NCBI RefSeq assembly: GCF_018449525.1
Contig: NZ_JAAVUS010000001.1
Location: 434,001 to 498,000 of the forward strand
Source of the DNA: Bradyrhizobium sp. dw_78
GTDB taxonomy: Bacteria; Pseudomonadota; Alphaproteobacteria; Rhizobiales; Xanthobacteraceae
DNA length: 64,000 bases
Direction of reading: 5' to 3'
Shown here: positions 15,870 through 24,549 of the stretch, one piece after another
Layout: the number at the start of each line of letters is the position of its first letter
How positions within the stretch are numbered: position 1 is the first letter of the stretch
Notes under the pieces: model-generated
Seen by the model: the letters and a program-made list of their open reading frames with translations, nothing else
The model's database searches: none
What the model was told of the DNA's origin: nothing
Program-made: the position numbers and the translations under genes

Positions 15870-16721
15870 TCAGTCCTTGAAATCGAGCCCGATATCGAGA
15901 ATCCCGACGCTATGGGTCAGCCACCCGATTGATATCAAGTCGACGCCGGTGGCGGCGATCGGTGGCGCGGTGGCGGGCGTGATGCGGCCGGAGGCTTCCG
16001 TCACCGCGCGGCCGGCGACCATCGCGACGGCTTCCGCGAGCGTGGCCGGACTCATGTTGTCGAGCAGCACGGCATCGACGCCGATATCGAGCGCCTCGCG
16101 CAACTGATCGAGCGTATCGACTTCAAGCTCGATCTTGACCAGATGGCCCACGCCATTTTTCGCCCGCTTCAGTGCCTCGGTGACGCTGCCGGCGATGGCG
16201 ACATGGTTGTCCTTGATCAGGACGGCATCGTCGAGGCCGAACCGATGGTTGCCGCCGCCGCCGACACGCACCGCGTATTTTTCGATCATGCGCAGGCCCG
16301 GCGTCGTCTTCCGCGTGCAGACGATCCTGGTCTTGTAGTCCCGAACCGCCGCAACCACGGACGACGTCGCGGTGGCGATTCCGCTCAAGCGGCACAGGAA
16401 GTTCAGCGCGACCCGTTCTGCCGTCAAAATGCCCCGCGCGGGACCGGAGACGGTGGCGATCACATCGCCCGGCGCGACGGCGGAGCCATCGGCCCGCTCG
16501 ACGCGCATCTTGATCGACGGATCGATCAATTGAAAGGTCGTCCGGGCCAGATCGAGCCCGGCGACGATTCCCGGCTGGCGCGCAACCAGGGATGTCGTGG
16601 CGTTGCGGTCGCGCGGCACGATCGCGTCGGTCGTGAGATCGCCGGCGCGGCCAAGATCTTCGAGCAGGGCCATCCGAACCGGCGCTTCGATCATGATGCC
16701 TGGAAGGGGGGCGGGCGTCAT
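15870..16721 (-). CDS. nadC: Nicotinate-nucleotide pyrophosphorylase (quinolinate phosphoribosyltransferase)
   Basis: The last enzyme specific to de novo NAD synthesis: quinolinate plus PRPP gives nicotinate mononucleotide, CO2 and pyrophosphate, in the cytoplasm. The 283-residue chain has the expected landmarks: RVALNFLCRLSGIAT, the phosphoribosyl-binding TRKTTPGLR, GGGGNHRFGLDDAVLIKDNH, and the barrel strands IELEVDTLDQ and DAVLLDNMSP. It lies 76 bases downstream of nadA on the same strand, in the quinolinate branch, but nadB is not between or next to them. Confidence 0.96.
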   Translation of the reverse strand: MTPAPLPGIMIEAPVRMALLEDLGRAGDLTTDAIVPRDRNATTSLVARQPGIVAGLDLARTTFQLIDPSIKMRVERADGSAVAPGDVIATVSGPARGILTAERVALNFLCRLSGIATATSSVVAAVRDYKTRIVCTRKTTPGLRMIEKYAVRVGGGGNHRFGLDDAVLIKDNHVAIAGSVTEALKRAKNGVGHLVKIELEVDTLDQLREALDIGVDAVLLDNMSPATLAEAVAMVAGRAVTEASGRITPATAPPIAATGVDLISIGWLTHSVGILDIGLDFKD

Positions 16722-16797
16722 CGCGTTTCCTTTGCATCAAGCCGCCGCATCCGCGGGGCGATTATCCCGGGAGCGCCATCGATCTCGTGGAATGCTG

Positions 16798-17781
16798 TCA
16801 TTTCACCGCCAGCATCCGTTCGACTGAAAGGCGCGCCGGCCGCATGATACGTTCATCGATCGTGACTTCCTGCTGCATCGTTTCCAGCGCGCTGCGGATG
16901 TTGCCGAGCGTGATCTTCTTCATATGCGGACAGAGATTGCAGGGACGGATGAATTCGAGGTCGGGATATTGAAGGGCGACGTTGTCGCTCATCGAACATT
17001 CCGTCAGAAGCACGACCCGCGGCGGCCGCCGGTCGGCGACGTAGGATGACATGGCCGCCGTCGAACCGGCGAAATCGGCCTCCGACAGCACGTCCGGCGG
17101 GCATTCCGGATGCGCCAGCACGACGATGCCGGAATGATCCTGGCGCAATTGGCGCACTTCTTCGGCGCTGAAGCGCTCGTGCACCTCGCAATGACCGGTC
17201 CATGCGATCACCTTGACCTTGGTTTCGGCCGCAACGTTCCTCGCCAGATATTCGTCGGGCAGCATGATCACGCGCTCGACGCCGAGCGACTCGATGACCG
17301 CCTTGGCGTTGCCCGAGGTGCAGCAGATATCGGATTCGGCTTTCACTGCCGCCGAGGTGTTTACATAGGTGACGATCGGAACGCCGGGATATTTTTGCCG
17401 CAGCAGTTTCACGTCCTCGGGCGTAATGGAGTCCGCCAGGGAGCAGCCGGCGCCGCGATCGGGAATCAACACCGTCTTTGCCGGATTGAGCAGTTTCGCC
17501 GTCTCGGCCATGAAGTGGACGCCGGCGAGCACGATGACGTCGGCTTCCACCTGCATCGCCTCGCGGGCCAAAGCGAGGCTGTCGCCGACAATGTCCGCCA
17601 CGCAGTGGAAAATTTCCGGCGACTGATAATTGTGGGCCAGGATGACGGCGTTGCGGCGCTTCTTCAACGCCATGATGGCGTCGATGTCGTTCGCGAACAT
17701 CGGCCATTCGATGGCGGGGATCGCATTCCGCACCTTGGCGTAGAGACGGTCCGAAGGCGGCGGTTCCAGTGTCGTCAGCAT
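16798..17781 (-). CDS. nadA: Quinolinate synthase
   Basis: A [4Fe-4S] enzyme that condenses iminoaspartate with dihydroxyacetone phosphate to quinolinate. The 327-residue length is normal. Candidate cluster cysteines are in GAGCSLADS, in CCTSGNAK and in PCNLCPHMKK; the substrate-binding stretches ILAHNYQSPE and HFMAETAKLLNP are also present. ATG 17781 is preferred because TAGGAG lies 8 bases upstream; a GTG at 17784 is in frame but too close to it. The promoter-proximal region contains two palindromes likely bound by NadQ (17784-17827), one overlapping the ribosome site, so repression could block both transcription and translation. It is followed by nadC. Confidence 0.96.
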   Translation of the reverse strand: MLTTLEPPPSDRLYAKVRNAIPAIEWPMFANDIDAIMALKKRRNAVILAHNYQSPEIFHCVADIVGDSLALAREAMQVEADVIVLAGVHFMAETAKLLNPAKTVLIPDRGAGCSLADSITPEDVKLLRQKYPGVPIVTYVNTSAAVKAESDICCTSGNAKAVIESLGVERVIMLPDEYLARNVAAETKVKVIAWTGHCEVHERFSAEEVRQLRQDHSGIVVLAHPECPPDVLSEADFAGSTAAMSSYVADRRPPRVVLLTECSMSDNVALQYPDLEFIRPCNLCPHMKKITLGNIRSALETMQQEVTIDERIMRPARLSVERMLAVK

Positions 17782-17783
17782 CA

Positions 17784-17827
17784 CTTATACTCCTAGAGAG
17801 CATAAGTTATACTGGAATTGAGTATAA
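17784..17827 (-). promoter_or_regulatory. Double palindromic operator in front of nadA (probable NadQ site)
   Basis: Two inverted repeats stand head to tail between nadQ and nadA. The first is CTTATACTC, 5 bases, then GAGCATAAG (17784-17806, one mismatch). The second is TTATACT, 7 bases, then AGTATAA (17807-17827, perfect). NadQ regulators of alphaproteobacteria are known to control nad genes, and nadQ is the adjacent upstream gene. That NadQ binds here is inference. Confidence 0.7.
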
Positions 17828-17833
17828 GCGTTG

Positions 17834-18799
17834 TCAAGCGCCCGAAATGGGAAGCTTGGTTCCCGAGATGGCGCGCTCCGCGAGCACAGTCCGGCGAAAA
17901 CGGAACAATTTAGCCGGACGTCCGCCGGCCTCCTGGCTGGTTTCGCCTGTCTCCTCAACGAGTTCCTGCTGCTCGATCAGGCGGCGAAAATTCGGCTTGT
18001 GGACCTGTCTTCCCGCCAGCGCCTCAACACAGCGTTGCAATTGCAGTAGCGTGAATGTGTCCGGCATCAACTCAAACACCACGGGATGGTATTTGATCTT
18101 GGCCCGCAGCCTGGCGATACCGGTCGCCAGTATCCTGCGGTGATCGAGCATCATGGGTTTGCCGGGCGCGGCCGGTCGAACGGTATCGCCCAATTCGAAA
18201 GCCTGGGAATTTCCGCGGTGGGCTTCGGGGATCAGCTTCGCCTCGTAAAGCAGTTCGTAGCGCTGCAGAACCAGTTCCTCGTTCCAGGCGTGGTCTTCGA
18301 GGCCGAAAAGCATGGCTGCGCGCTGCCGGCGGCCGCGCTGCGCCGCCCGGTCGGACGCTGCGGCAATCCAGGCCCTGAGGCCGGGCCGCAGGGCTTGCTC
18401 GATCAGCGGCGGCGGGCCGGCGCGATGATCCTCCCAGGGAAAATAGTCATACCAGCAGCGCCAGCGTGCCTCGTGTTCGCCGAGCGCCGGTTGCTCTCGC
18501 GTCAGGCCGAGATAGCTGATGGAAATGACGTGTTTTCCGGTGGCGTCGGCGCGATCGCGGTCGGCGAAGGTGTAGAGTTGTTCGACATAACCGAGCGGCA
18601 GCCGGGTTTGCCGCTCGACCCACGCCCGCAATCCGGATTGCAGCGACCGATGGGCGAGTTCGAACGGCCCGGAGGGCAGGGCGCGCTGATCTTGAATCGT
18701 CAGAACGCGGGGGTCGCCAGAGGTGACGGCGACCAGCACGGCAACCAGGTCGGCTGCGATGTCGTGTTCGGCTGAAGATGTTGTTGGACGTGGATCCAT
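17834..18799 (-). CDS. nadQ: NadQ-type transcriptional regulator of NAD synthesis
   Basis: A 321-residue protein of the COG4111/NadQ family. It has an N-terminal Nudix-like domain (VLVAVTSGDPRVLTIQDQRALPSGPF, ISYLGLTRE, FPWEDHR) and a C-terminal winged helix (PDTFTLLQLQRCVEALAGRQVHKPNFRRL, then GRPAKLFRF). The Nudix catalytic box is not evident, consistent with a sensing rather than hydrolytic role. In alphaproteobacteria such proteins are predicted repressors of NAD biosynthesis. It is immediately upstream of nadA with two palindromes in the 52-base gap, which supports the assignment. It lies 35 bases downstream of a LysR gene on the same strand. Confidence 0.88.
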   Translation of the reverse strand: MDPRPTTSSAEHDIAADLVAVLVAVTSGDPRVLTIQDQRALPSGPFELAHRSLQSGLRAWVERQTRLPLGYVEQLYTFADRDRADATGKHVISISYLGLTREQPALGEHEARWRCWYDYFPWEDHRAGPPPLIEQALRPGLRAWIAAASDRAAQRGRRQRAAMLFGLEDHAWNEELVLQRYELLYEAKLIPEAHRGNSQAFELGDTVRPAAPGKPMMLDHRRILATGIARLRAKIKYHPVVFELMPDTFTLLQLQRCVEALAGRQVHKPNFRRLIEQQELVEETGETSQEAGGRPAKLFRFRRTVLAERAISGTKLPISGA

Positions 18800-18834
18800 T
18801 TCTGCCTTGGGTTTGATGTCGTCAAACGAACGCT

Positions 18835-19788
18835 TCAGCGCAAAGCTTCAGCCTCCGACAATATCCACTTTCGCAATGCCTGAACGCCGTGCAACTTCGC
18901 TTTGGATTCGTGAATCAGCAGATAATATGCGCCAGCGCTGGCGATCGACGGTTTGAAAAGCCTGATCAGGCGATCGGCGTCCTTGTGAAGTGAAAGCAGC
19001 ACCTGCGGAATGATCGCGATGCCCTGGCCGCGCAGCGCCGCTTCGAGCGACATGAAAAAATGGCCGAATTCGAATTTCTTTTTCTCCGGCGCGGCCACGC
19101 CGTGGGCGCGCAGCCAGTCCGGCCAGGCGAAGCGCCGGCTGGAGGTATGGATGAGAGGATAGGCCAGGAGATCGCTGGCTTTCCGGATTGTCTTGCCCCG
19201 CAGAAGGGTTGGCGAACAGATCGGAACGAGGACATCCGGGAACAACTCGTCGGCGGCTACGCCATCCCATTCATTGACCATCTCAAGCTCGATCCGGGGC
19301 TGTTTTATGTCGTATGAGCGGCCGGGCAGGCGGCCGACTCTCAATGCAATGTCGATCCGGTCGTTTGCGAGATCGACCGGCTCGATCGATGTGACGATTC
19401 GCAGATCGATATCGCTTCGCGCTTCCGTCAGCGTGTGAAGCCGCGGCATGATCCATGTCGATGCGAGGGTCGGAAGCACCGAGATCACGAATGTCTTGGA
19501 TCTGGATTTCCTTCGAACCTGGGACGTCGCGTGCTCGATTTGATCGAGCGCGTCGCGAACCACATGGAACAATTCGCTGCCGGCCGGGGTCAATGCAACC
19601 TGGCGGGTTTTGCGGATGAACAGCGGGAAGTTCAAATAGTCCTCGAGCGACTTGATCTGCCGGCTGATCGCCCCTTGCGTCAGCTGGAGTTCGTTTGCGG
19701 CGTCGCTGAAGGACATGTGGCGGGCTGCCGCTTCGAAGCCGCGCAGGCTCGTCATCGGTGGCAGCTTACGTTTCAGGAATTGTCCCAT
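18835..19788 (-). CDS. LysR-family regulator, GcvA-like
   Basis: A 317-residue regulator with the helix-turn-helix at residues about 10-70 (MTSLRGFEAAARHMSFSDAA, ISRQIKSLEDYLNFPLFIR) and a periplasmic-binding-type effector domain (TFVISVLPTLASTWIMPRL, DIALRVG). The opening LPPMTSLRGFEAAARH is the pattern of the GcvA/AmpR-like subgroup. It diverges from the aspartate-dehydrogenase-like gene at 19935 over 146 bases, so it most likely controls the 19.9-26.1 kb cluster. Start 19788 gives the full domain. Confidence 0.9.
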   Translation of the reverse strand: MGQFLKRKLPPMTSLRGFEAAARHMSFSDAANELQLTQGAISRQIKSLEDYLNFPLFIRKTRQVALTPAGSELFHVVRDALDQIEHATSQVRRKSRSKTFVISVLPTLASTWIMPRLHTLTEARSDIDLRIVTSIEPVDLANDRIDIALRVGRLPGRSYDIKQPRIELEMVNEWDGVAADELFPDVLVPICSPTLLRGKTIRKASDLLAYPLIHTSSRRFAWPDWLRAHGVAAPEKKKFEFGHFFMSLEAALRGQGIAIIPQVLLSLHKDADRLIRLFKPSIASAGAYYLLIHESKAKLHGVQALRKWILSEAEALR

Positions 19789-19934
19789 CGCTCGTTCATC
19801 GTTGAATCAGGCTGTCCTGTTCATACATGAGAAATAATAATATGTCCGTCAATTTTAGTCGTTTGTAGGTTTGTGACAGTCGGACTTACGCTCTTGTTCG
19901 GGTCATCGGCGATGCGGAGGCAAGTGGTAATATA

Positions 19935-20756
19935 ATGACGACTCGGTCATCAAAGGGCACGCGTGTTGCCGTCGTCGGTCTGGGAGCGATTGGCGCCAAG
20001 GTCGTTCAGGCGCTGGACCGGGGTATCGACGGACTGGCTCTGGCGGCGCTCTCGGTGCAGAACCCGGAGAAGCACCGCGGCTTTCTTGCCGGCCTGACCA
20101 ACGCCCCGGCTATTTTGCCGATCGAAAGCCTCTCGGAAGTTGCCGACATTGTCATCGAGTGCGCGCCAAGCTCGCTGCTTCCCTCCATCGTCGGACCATT
20201 CGTCAGCAAGGGAAAGACGGCGATCGTCCTGAGTGCGGGGGCATTGCTCGAGCACGACGAACTTATTGACCTCGCCAAGCGGAACGGTGGCCAGATCGTG
20301 GTGCCCACCGGCGCATTGATCGGGCTCGATGCGGTAACGGCGGCGGCGGAAGGGACGATCCATTCGGTTCGGATGGTGACGCGCAAGCCGGTCAGGGGAT
20401 TAGCCGGCGCGCCCTATATTCTCGAACACAAGATCGACATCGAAAACATCACGGAGCCTCTGAAGATTTTCGATGGAACGGCGCGTGAGGCCGCCAAGGG
20501 ATTCCCGGCGAATTTGAACGTCGCTGTGGCGTTGTCGCTCGCGGGGATCGGCGCGGATCGAACCAAGCTCGAGATATGGGCCGATCCGTCGGTATCGCGC
20601 AACATGCATCGTATTGAAGTCGATTCCGACTCTGCTCGCTTTTCAATGGCGATCGAAAACATCCCGTCGGAAAATCCAAAGACCGGGCTGATCACCGCGT
20701 TGTCCGTGATCGCATATCTGCGCAAGCGGCATAGCGCACTGCGCGTGGGGACATGA
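19935..20756 (+). CDS. L-aspartate dehydrogenase-like protein (NadX/DUF108 family)
   Basis: An NAD(P)-dependent oxidoreductase of 273 residues. The Rossmann motif is VAVVGLGAIGAKVVQAL; further family signatures are VLSAGALLEHDEL, VPTGALIGLDAV, FPANLNVAVALSLAGIGADRTKLEIWADP, the conserved His in NMHRIEV, and PSENPKTGL. Family members convert L-aspartate to iminoaspartate, and can supply quinolinate synthase in genomes without nadB. The nearby nadA-nadC pair lacks nadB, so this role is attractive. On the other hand, the gene heads a transporter/CoA-ligase cluster and may act on an imported amino acid. The strong GGAGG is 14 bases upstream, with AAGTGG closer to the start. Confidence 0.85.
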   Translation: MTTRSSKGTRVAVVGLGAIGAKVVQALDRGIDGLALAALSVQNPEKHRGFLAGLTNAPAILPIESLSEVADIVIECAPSSLLPSIVGPFVSKGKTAIVLSAGALLEHDELIDLAKRNGGQIVVPTGALIGLDAVTAAAEGTIHSVRMVTRKPVRGLAGAPYILEHKIDIENITEPLKIFDGTAREAAKGFPANLNVAVALSLAGIGADRTKLEIWADPSVSRNMHRIEVDSDSARFSMAIENIPSENPKTGLITALSVIAYLRKRHSALRVGT

Positions 20757-21026
20757 CGCAGAGGTTGAATCGACGATGACTTGGCGGCCGGCGTGCGACG
20801 ATTTGTATAAGAGCACGTCGCTCAAGTACCGAGCAGAGTGATGCAAGCAACGTATGTTGGTGAGGCTCGACAGAAATGCAAAGCTGCTTGAAGTCCGGCG
20901 TTGACTTGACCAGCGATTTACAGAACGGTCGCCGCATGAACGGCGAATTGAAGGATGAAGAGATCGATTCCAAGCACAGATTATTAGATGTCAATCCGCG
21001 CCTGTCGCGTAGAAGAGACGTCTAGC

Positions 21027-21800
21027 ATGCTGGCCCAGCTTGAAAATAAATTCTCGAAGTCTGCGGCGTTGGAGGTTCGCAACCTCTTTGTCGCCTACAA
21101 AGGGGAGCCTTCGTCCCCGAGACCGTGGGTTCTGCAAAATCTCTCGATGTCCATCAATGCGGGAGAGATCGTGGCGGTTCTTGGCAAATCCGGAGCCGGC
21201 AAAACCACGCTGCTCAACGTGATTTCCGGCCTTGTCGAACCCAGCAAGGGATCGCTGCTTTTTCCGCTGGCCCCCGAAGGCGATGGTCCCAAGTTCGCCT
21301 GTGTGTTTCAGGAAGATCGCCTCCTGCCCTGGCGGAGCGCGGTGAAGAACGTCCAGTTGTCGCTTGAGCGGCTCGGCCTGGAGCGTCGAAATCGCCGCGA
21401 GGCCGCCATGTCCCTGCTCGCCCAGGTGGGTTTGCAGGATGCCGCGGATCGCTATCCCTGGCAGCTGTCGGGTGGAATGCGTTCGCGGGTGGCGCTCGCG
21501 CGCGCCCTTGCCCTGCAGGCGCCGTTGCTGCTTCTCGATGAGTCCTTTGCGAAGCTGGATCCGCAGACCAGATCTGAAATGTACGAACTGCTGCTTGCGC
21601 TTCGCGAGCGGCATGGCTTTTCGGTCTTGCTGGTAACGCACAATGTGGAAGAAGCGGCCTATCTCGCGGATCGTGCGTTCATTTTACGAAACCCGTTACT
21701 AGGTGGAGCGATCGAAGTTCAACTGGGAACGCGAAATAAAAAAAAGGCGGAGGAACTCCTTGAGGCGCTGAAGGACAACAGTCTGAAATCAAGCGATTGA
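21027..21800 (+). CDS. ABC transporter ATP-binding protein
   Basis: ATPase of 257 residues with Walker A GKSGAGKTT, Q-loop VFQEDRLLPW, signature LSGGMRSR, Walker B LLLLDESFAKLD and H-loop VTHNVEEA. The Walker B has Ser where most transporters have Pro (DESFAKLD versus DEPFSALD). An ATG at 21027 is preferred; an in-frame ATG at 20988 would add 13 residues but lacks a ribosome site. It is the first of three transporter genes and is spaced 270 bases from the aspartate-dehydrogenase-like gene; that gap shows no other gene. Confidence 0.9.
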   Translation: MLAQLENKFSKSAALEVRNLFVAYKGEPSSPRPWVLQNLSMSINAGEIVAVLGKSGAGKTTLLNVISGLVEPSKGSLLFPLAPEGDGPKFACVFQEDRLLPWRSAVKNVQLSLERLGLERRNRREAAMSLLAQVGLQDAADRYPWQLSGGMRSRVALARALALQAPLLLLDESFAKLDPQTRSEMYELLLALRERHGFSVLLVTHNVEEAAYLADRAFILRNPLLGGAIEVQLGTRNKKKAEELLEALKDNSLKSSD

Positions 21801-21810
21801 AGGAAATTTC

Positions 21811-22824
21811 ATGCGCCCGTCCCGCCGCAATGCGTTGAAGATCGCCACCGGTGCATTGGTGGCTTCCGGCATGCCGTTCGCTTCCGTCGTCCGCGCAAAA
21901 GAGGGCGGGCCGCCGATACGGATCGGTTATTGGGCAACGGGTGTGCAGCTTGCCTTGATCGAGCTTCTCAAGCGGCAGAAGATTTTCGAGAAATACGGGC
22001 TCAACTATGAGTTGGTGAGTTTCGCGGACGTCAATGGCAATACCGTCGCATTAGCCACGGATCGCATTGATGTCGCCTTCAGCGTCGCCGGCCCTGGAGC
22101 GCTGGACCTGGCGGCGCGGCAAAGGCCGATCAAGATCATTCTCGCCACGCAGGCGGCTGACGGGCGGCTCGTGACAAAGCGCGCCGAAATAAAGGAGATC
22201 GCGGACCTTCGTGGGAAAACCGTGGGCACGGCGCCGGTCGGTAGCGCCGGTTATGCCTACACCACCGCATTTCTATCGCGCAGTTATGGGCTGGAGACAA
22301 ATTCGTACAAGGTTGCCGGCGGCGGCGAAGCACGCCTCATCCAGCTCCTGGTCCAGGGTGACATCGACGCGGCGCTGCTGCGGGAAGTGTCGTTCGTGCA
22401 GTATGGCGAGAGGCTTGGACTGCGATCCCTGGCTGACCAGCGGGTGGAATGGGCGAAGATAGCCGGTCCGCATGCGATCCCCCCGCTGGGGGTCGGCGTC
22501 GCGCAAGATCGCATGATAAAGGAGCGCCGGGATGACGTGGTGGCGTTTGTGGCATCGATCGTTGATGGCATCCGAACCGGCGCATCCGATCCTGCCCTGG
22601 TGTCGTCCCTGATGGCTCAGCTTCTCAAGCTTTCGGATGAGGAGGCGGCGGCCTATGCGAAGACCTGGCCGATCAGCTTCCACGGTGAATTCGAGGATGC
22701 TGACGTAGCAAGCCTGGATTTCGCCCAGCAACTTTTCGTGGCGCAGGGCAGCCTCGCCAAAGCGGCCGATAAATCATCGTTCGACCAGTCGCTTTACCAG
22801 GACGCGGTTAAGCGCCTCAAATGA
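21811..22824 (+). CDS. NMT1/SsuA-type substrate-binding protein
   Basis: A 337-residue periplasmic protein with a signal that begins MRPSRRNALKIATGAL; the twin Arg before a hydrophobic stretch makes Tat export possible, with Sec as the alternative. The mature part has IRIGYWATGVQLALIELLK, EKYGLNYELVSFAD, ALATDRIDVAFS and LRGKTVGTAPVGSAGYAY, typical of aliphatic-sulfonate/nitrate binding proteins. It follows the ATPase by 10 bases and overlaps the permease by four, so all three are one operon. The ligand is unknown; a carboxylic acid that is then CoA-activated by the downstream ligase would fit. Confidence 0.9.
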   Translation: MRPSRRNALKIATGALVASGMPFASVVRAKEGGPPIRIGYWATGVQLALIELLKRQKIFEKYGLNYELVSFADVNGNTVALATDRIDVAFSVAGPGALDLAARQRPIKIILATQAADGRLVTKRAEIKEIADLRGKTVGTAPVGSAGYAYTTAFLSRSYGLETNSYKVAGGGEARLIQLLVQGDIDAALLREVSFVQYGERLGLRSLADQRVEWAKIAGPHAIPPLGVGVAQDRMIKERRDDVVAFVASIVDGIRTGASDPALVSSLMAQLLKLSDEEAAAYAKTWPISFHGEFEDADVASLDFAQQLFVAQGSLAKAADKSSFDQSLYQDAVKRLK

Positions 22825-23663
22825 TGGTTGATTGGCTCCAAACAACCAGCAGGAAAGCTGCGTCGCTGTTCCTGTTCGTACTCATAGTTCTGCTATGGGA
22901 GATTGTTGCACGCGTGAGCGATCCGCTTCTGGTGCCCACCCCACTGGACACCTTGGGGTCTCTCCTCGATCTGGTTCGTTCCGGCGAATTGTGGATCGAG
23001 CTTGTCATTTCGCTAAGACGGGTTGCCATCGGCGTGCTGTTCGGCGCCGTGAGCGGAATCGCATTCGGCGCCATTCTGGGTTCGTCGCGGCTCGCGGAGG
23101 CGTTGCTGGGATCGATGCTGCCGATGGTTTCGGCCACGTCTTCCGCCATCTGGGCGGTGCTTGGCCTGCTCTGGTTCGGCCTCAGCGATGGCGCGACCAT
23201 TTTCGTGATCGCGATGACCGCGGCGCCGCTTTCCGCGGTAAGCGTGCGCGACGGAGTCAGGGCGACCGATGCCGACCTTCAGGAAATGGCCCGGACGATG
23301 GGATTTGGCCGGCTGGCGATCGCCTCGAAGATCGTGTTTCCCGCGATCCTGCCGTCGCTATTTGCCGGTTTGCGGCTTGCGATCAGCTTTGGCTGGCGCG
23401 TCGGCCTGGTCGCCGAAGCACTCGGATCGCCTTCCGGCGTCGGCTTCAAGCTGAAGGAATCCGTGGATCTGCTGCATACGCCCGAGGTCTTCGCCTGGAG
23501 CGTCAGCGTCATCCTGGTGATGCTGGTGATCGAGGGCGTTATGCTCAACCCGCTGGAAGCCTACGTCTTCAGATGGCGCAAGCCGGTTCACCGGCCGGCG
23601 GGACGCAATCAATTCGTTGAAAACACCGAGAACCCTGTGGAAGGAACAGCGGCACATGTTTGA
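22821..23663 (+). CDS. ABC transporter permease, SsuC type
   Basis: Inner-membrane permease of 280 residues with about six hydrophobic segments and the docking loop (QEMARTMGFGRLAIASKIVFP). Its ATG overlaps the stop of the binding-protein gene, and its own stop overlaps the enoyl-CoA hydratase start, so translation is probably coupled through the operon. Confidence 0.92.
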   Translation: MMVDWLQTTSRKAASLFLFVLIVLLWEIVARVSDPLLVPTPLDTLGSLLDLVRSGELWIELVISLRRVAIGVLFGAVSGIAFGAILGSSRLAEALLGSMLPMVSATSSAIWAVLGLLWFGLSDGATIFVIAMTAAPLSAVSVRDGVRATDADLQEMARTMGFGRLAIASKIVFPAILPSLFAGLRLAISFGWRVGLVAEALGSPSGVGFKLKESVDLLHTPEVFAWSVSVILVMLVIEGVMLNPLEAYVFRWRKPVHRPAGRNQFVENTENPVEGTAAHV

Positions 23664-24549
23664 ATATAAATCTCTGAAGTGGACGGTCCTGCCAAATCCA
23701 TTGGCCGACAATCAGCCAACGATAGGCCTGATCACGCTGAATCGGCCGGAGGCGCTGAACGCGATCGACGTTCGCTTGCGGGTCGAGCTGGATATCCTGC
23801 TTGACCAGATCAGGCGCGATGACCAGATCCGCGTCGTCGTGATCACGGGGGAAGGCCGGGGATTCAGCGCCGGGGGCGATCTACGGTCCGAGGCTGGCCC
23901 GCTCGGCGCGCTGGACGGGGATCATGATTTCGGATCGTTCGGCGCTTATAGCGACCTGGCCAATTATTTCTTCAACGACTTGCGCCATGTTGTCATTCAA
24001 CGGGCGTTGCGGAAGCTGGAAGAACTCAAGGCCATCACGATCGCCGCCATCAACGGCCCGGCGGTCGGCATCGGTCTTGAACTGGCGACCGCATGCGACA
24101 TTCGCTATGCCTCCGAGAGCGCCCGCCTAGGAGAGGTAGCCGTGCCGGCAGGATTCGTTCCGGAGTCGGGTGGCGCGCGGAACCTGCCCAAGCTCGTCGG
24201 AATCGGCCGCGCGATGGAGATGATCCTGACCGGCGAAATCATCGACGCGAAAGAGGCCGAGCGCATCGGCCTGGTCGAGCGTGTGTTTCCCGACGCGGCA
24301 TTGCTGGATGAAGTCCTGAAGATCGCGGGTAAGATCGCGGCCGCGCCGTTTCTCTCCGTCAGGCAGGCAAAGGCGCTCGTCAAGCAATACTGGGATCACA
24401 ACAAGAGCGAAGAAGGCGCCCGGGCGGAGCTCGAGGCGGTCATGGAGATCACGCGAACGGCGGATTGTCGCGAAGGCATATCGGCCTTTCTTGACAAGAG
24501 ACGGCCGGTCTACAAAGGCCCCGGATATGATCGGGAGAACTCCCGATGA
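23656..24549 (+). CDS. Enoyl-CoA hydratase/isomerase family protein
   Basis: A crotonase-fold enzyme of 297 residues acting on a CoA thioester. Visible are the N-terminal IGLITLNRPEALNAID, the first oxyanion-hole loop GRGFSAGGDL, AAINGPAVGIGLELATACD with the second oxyanion Gly, and the C-terminal EGISAFLDKRRPVY. Catalytic-loop residues around GEVAVPAGFVPESGGARNL include Glu and Pro-Glu, compatible with a hydratase. ATG 23656 has a GGAAGGA ribosome site and overlaps the permease stop; an earlier ATG at 23617 is less likely. It overlaps the CoA ligase start by four bases, so the two enzymes act in sequence on an imported acid. Confidence 0.92.
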   Translation: MFEYKSLKWTVLPNPLADNQPTIGLITLNRPEALNAIDVRLRVELDILLDQIRRDDQIRVVVITGEGRGFSAGGDLRSEAGPLGALDGDHDFGSFGAYSDLANYFFNDLRHVVIQRALRKLEELKAITIAAINGPAVGIGLELATACDIRYASESARLGEVAVPAGFVPESGGARNLPKLVGIGRAMEMILTGEIIDAKEAERIGLVERVFPDAALLDEVLKIAGKIAAAPFLSVRQAKALVKQYWDHNKSEEGARAELEAVMEITRTADCREGISAFLDKRRPVYKGPGYDRENSR

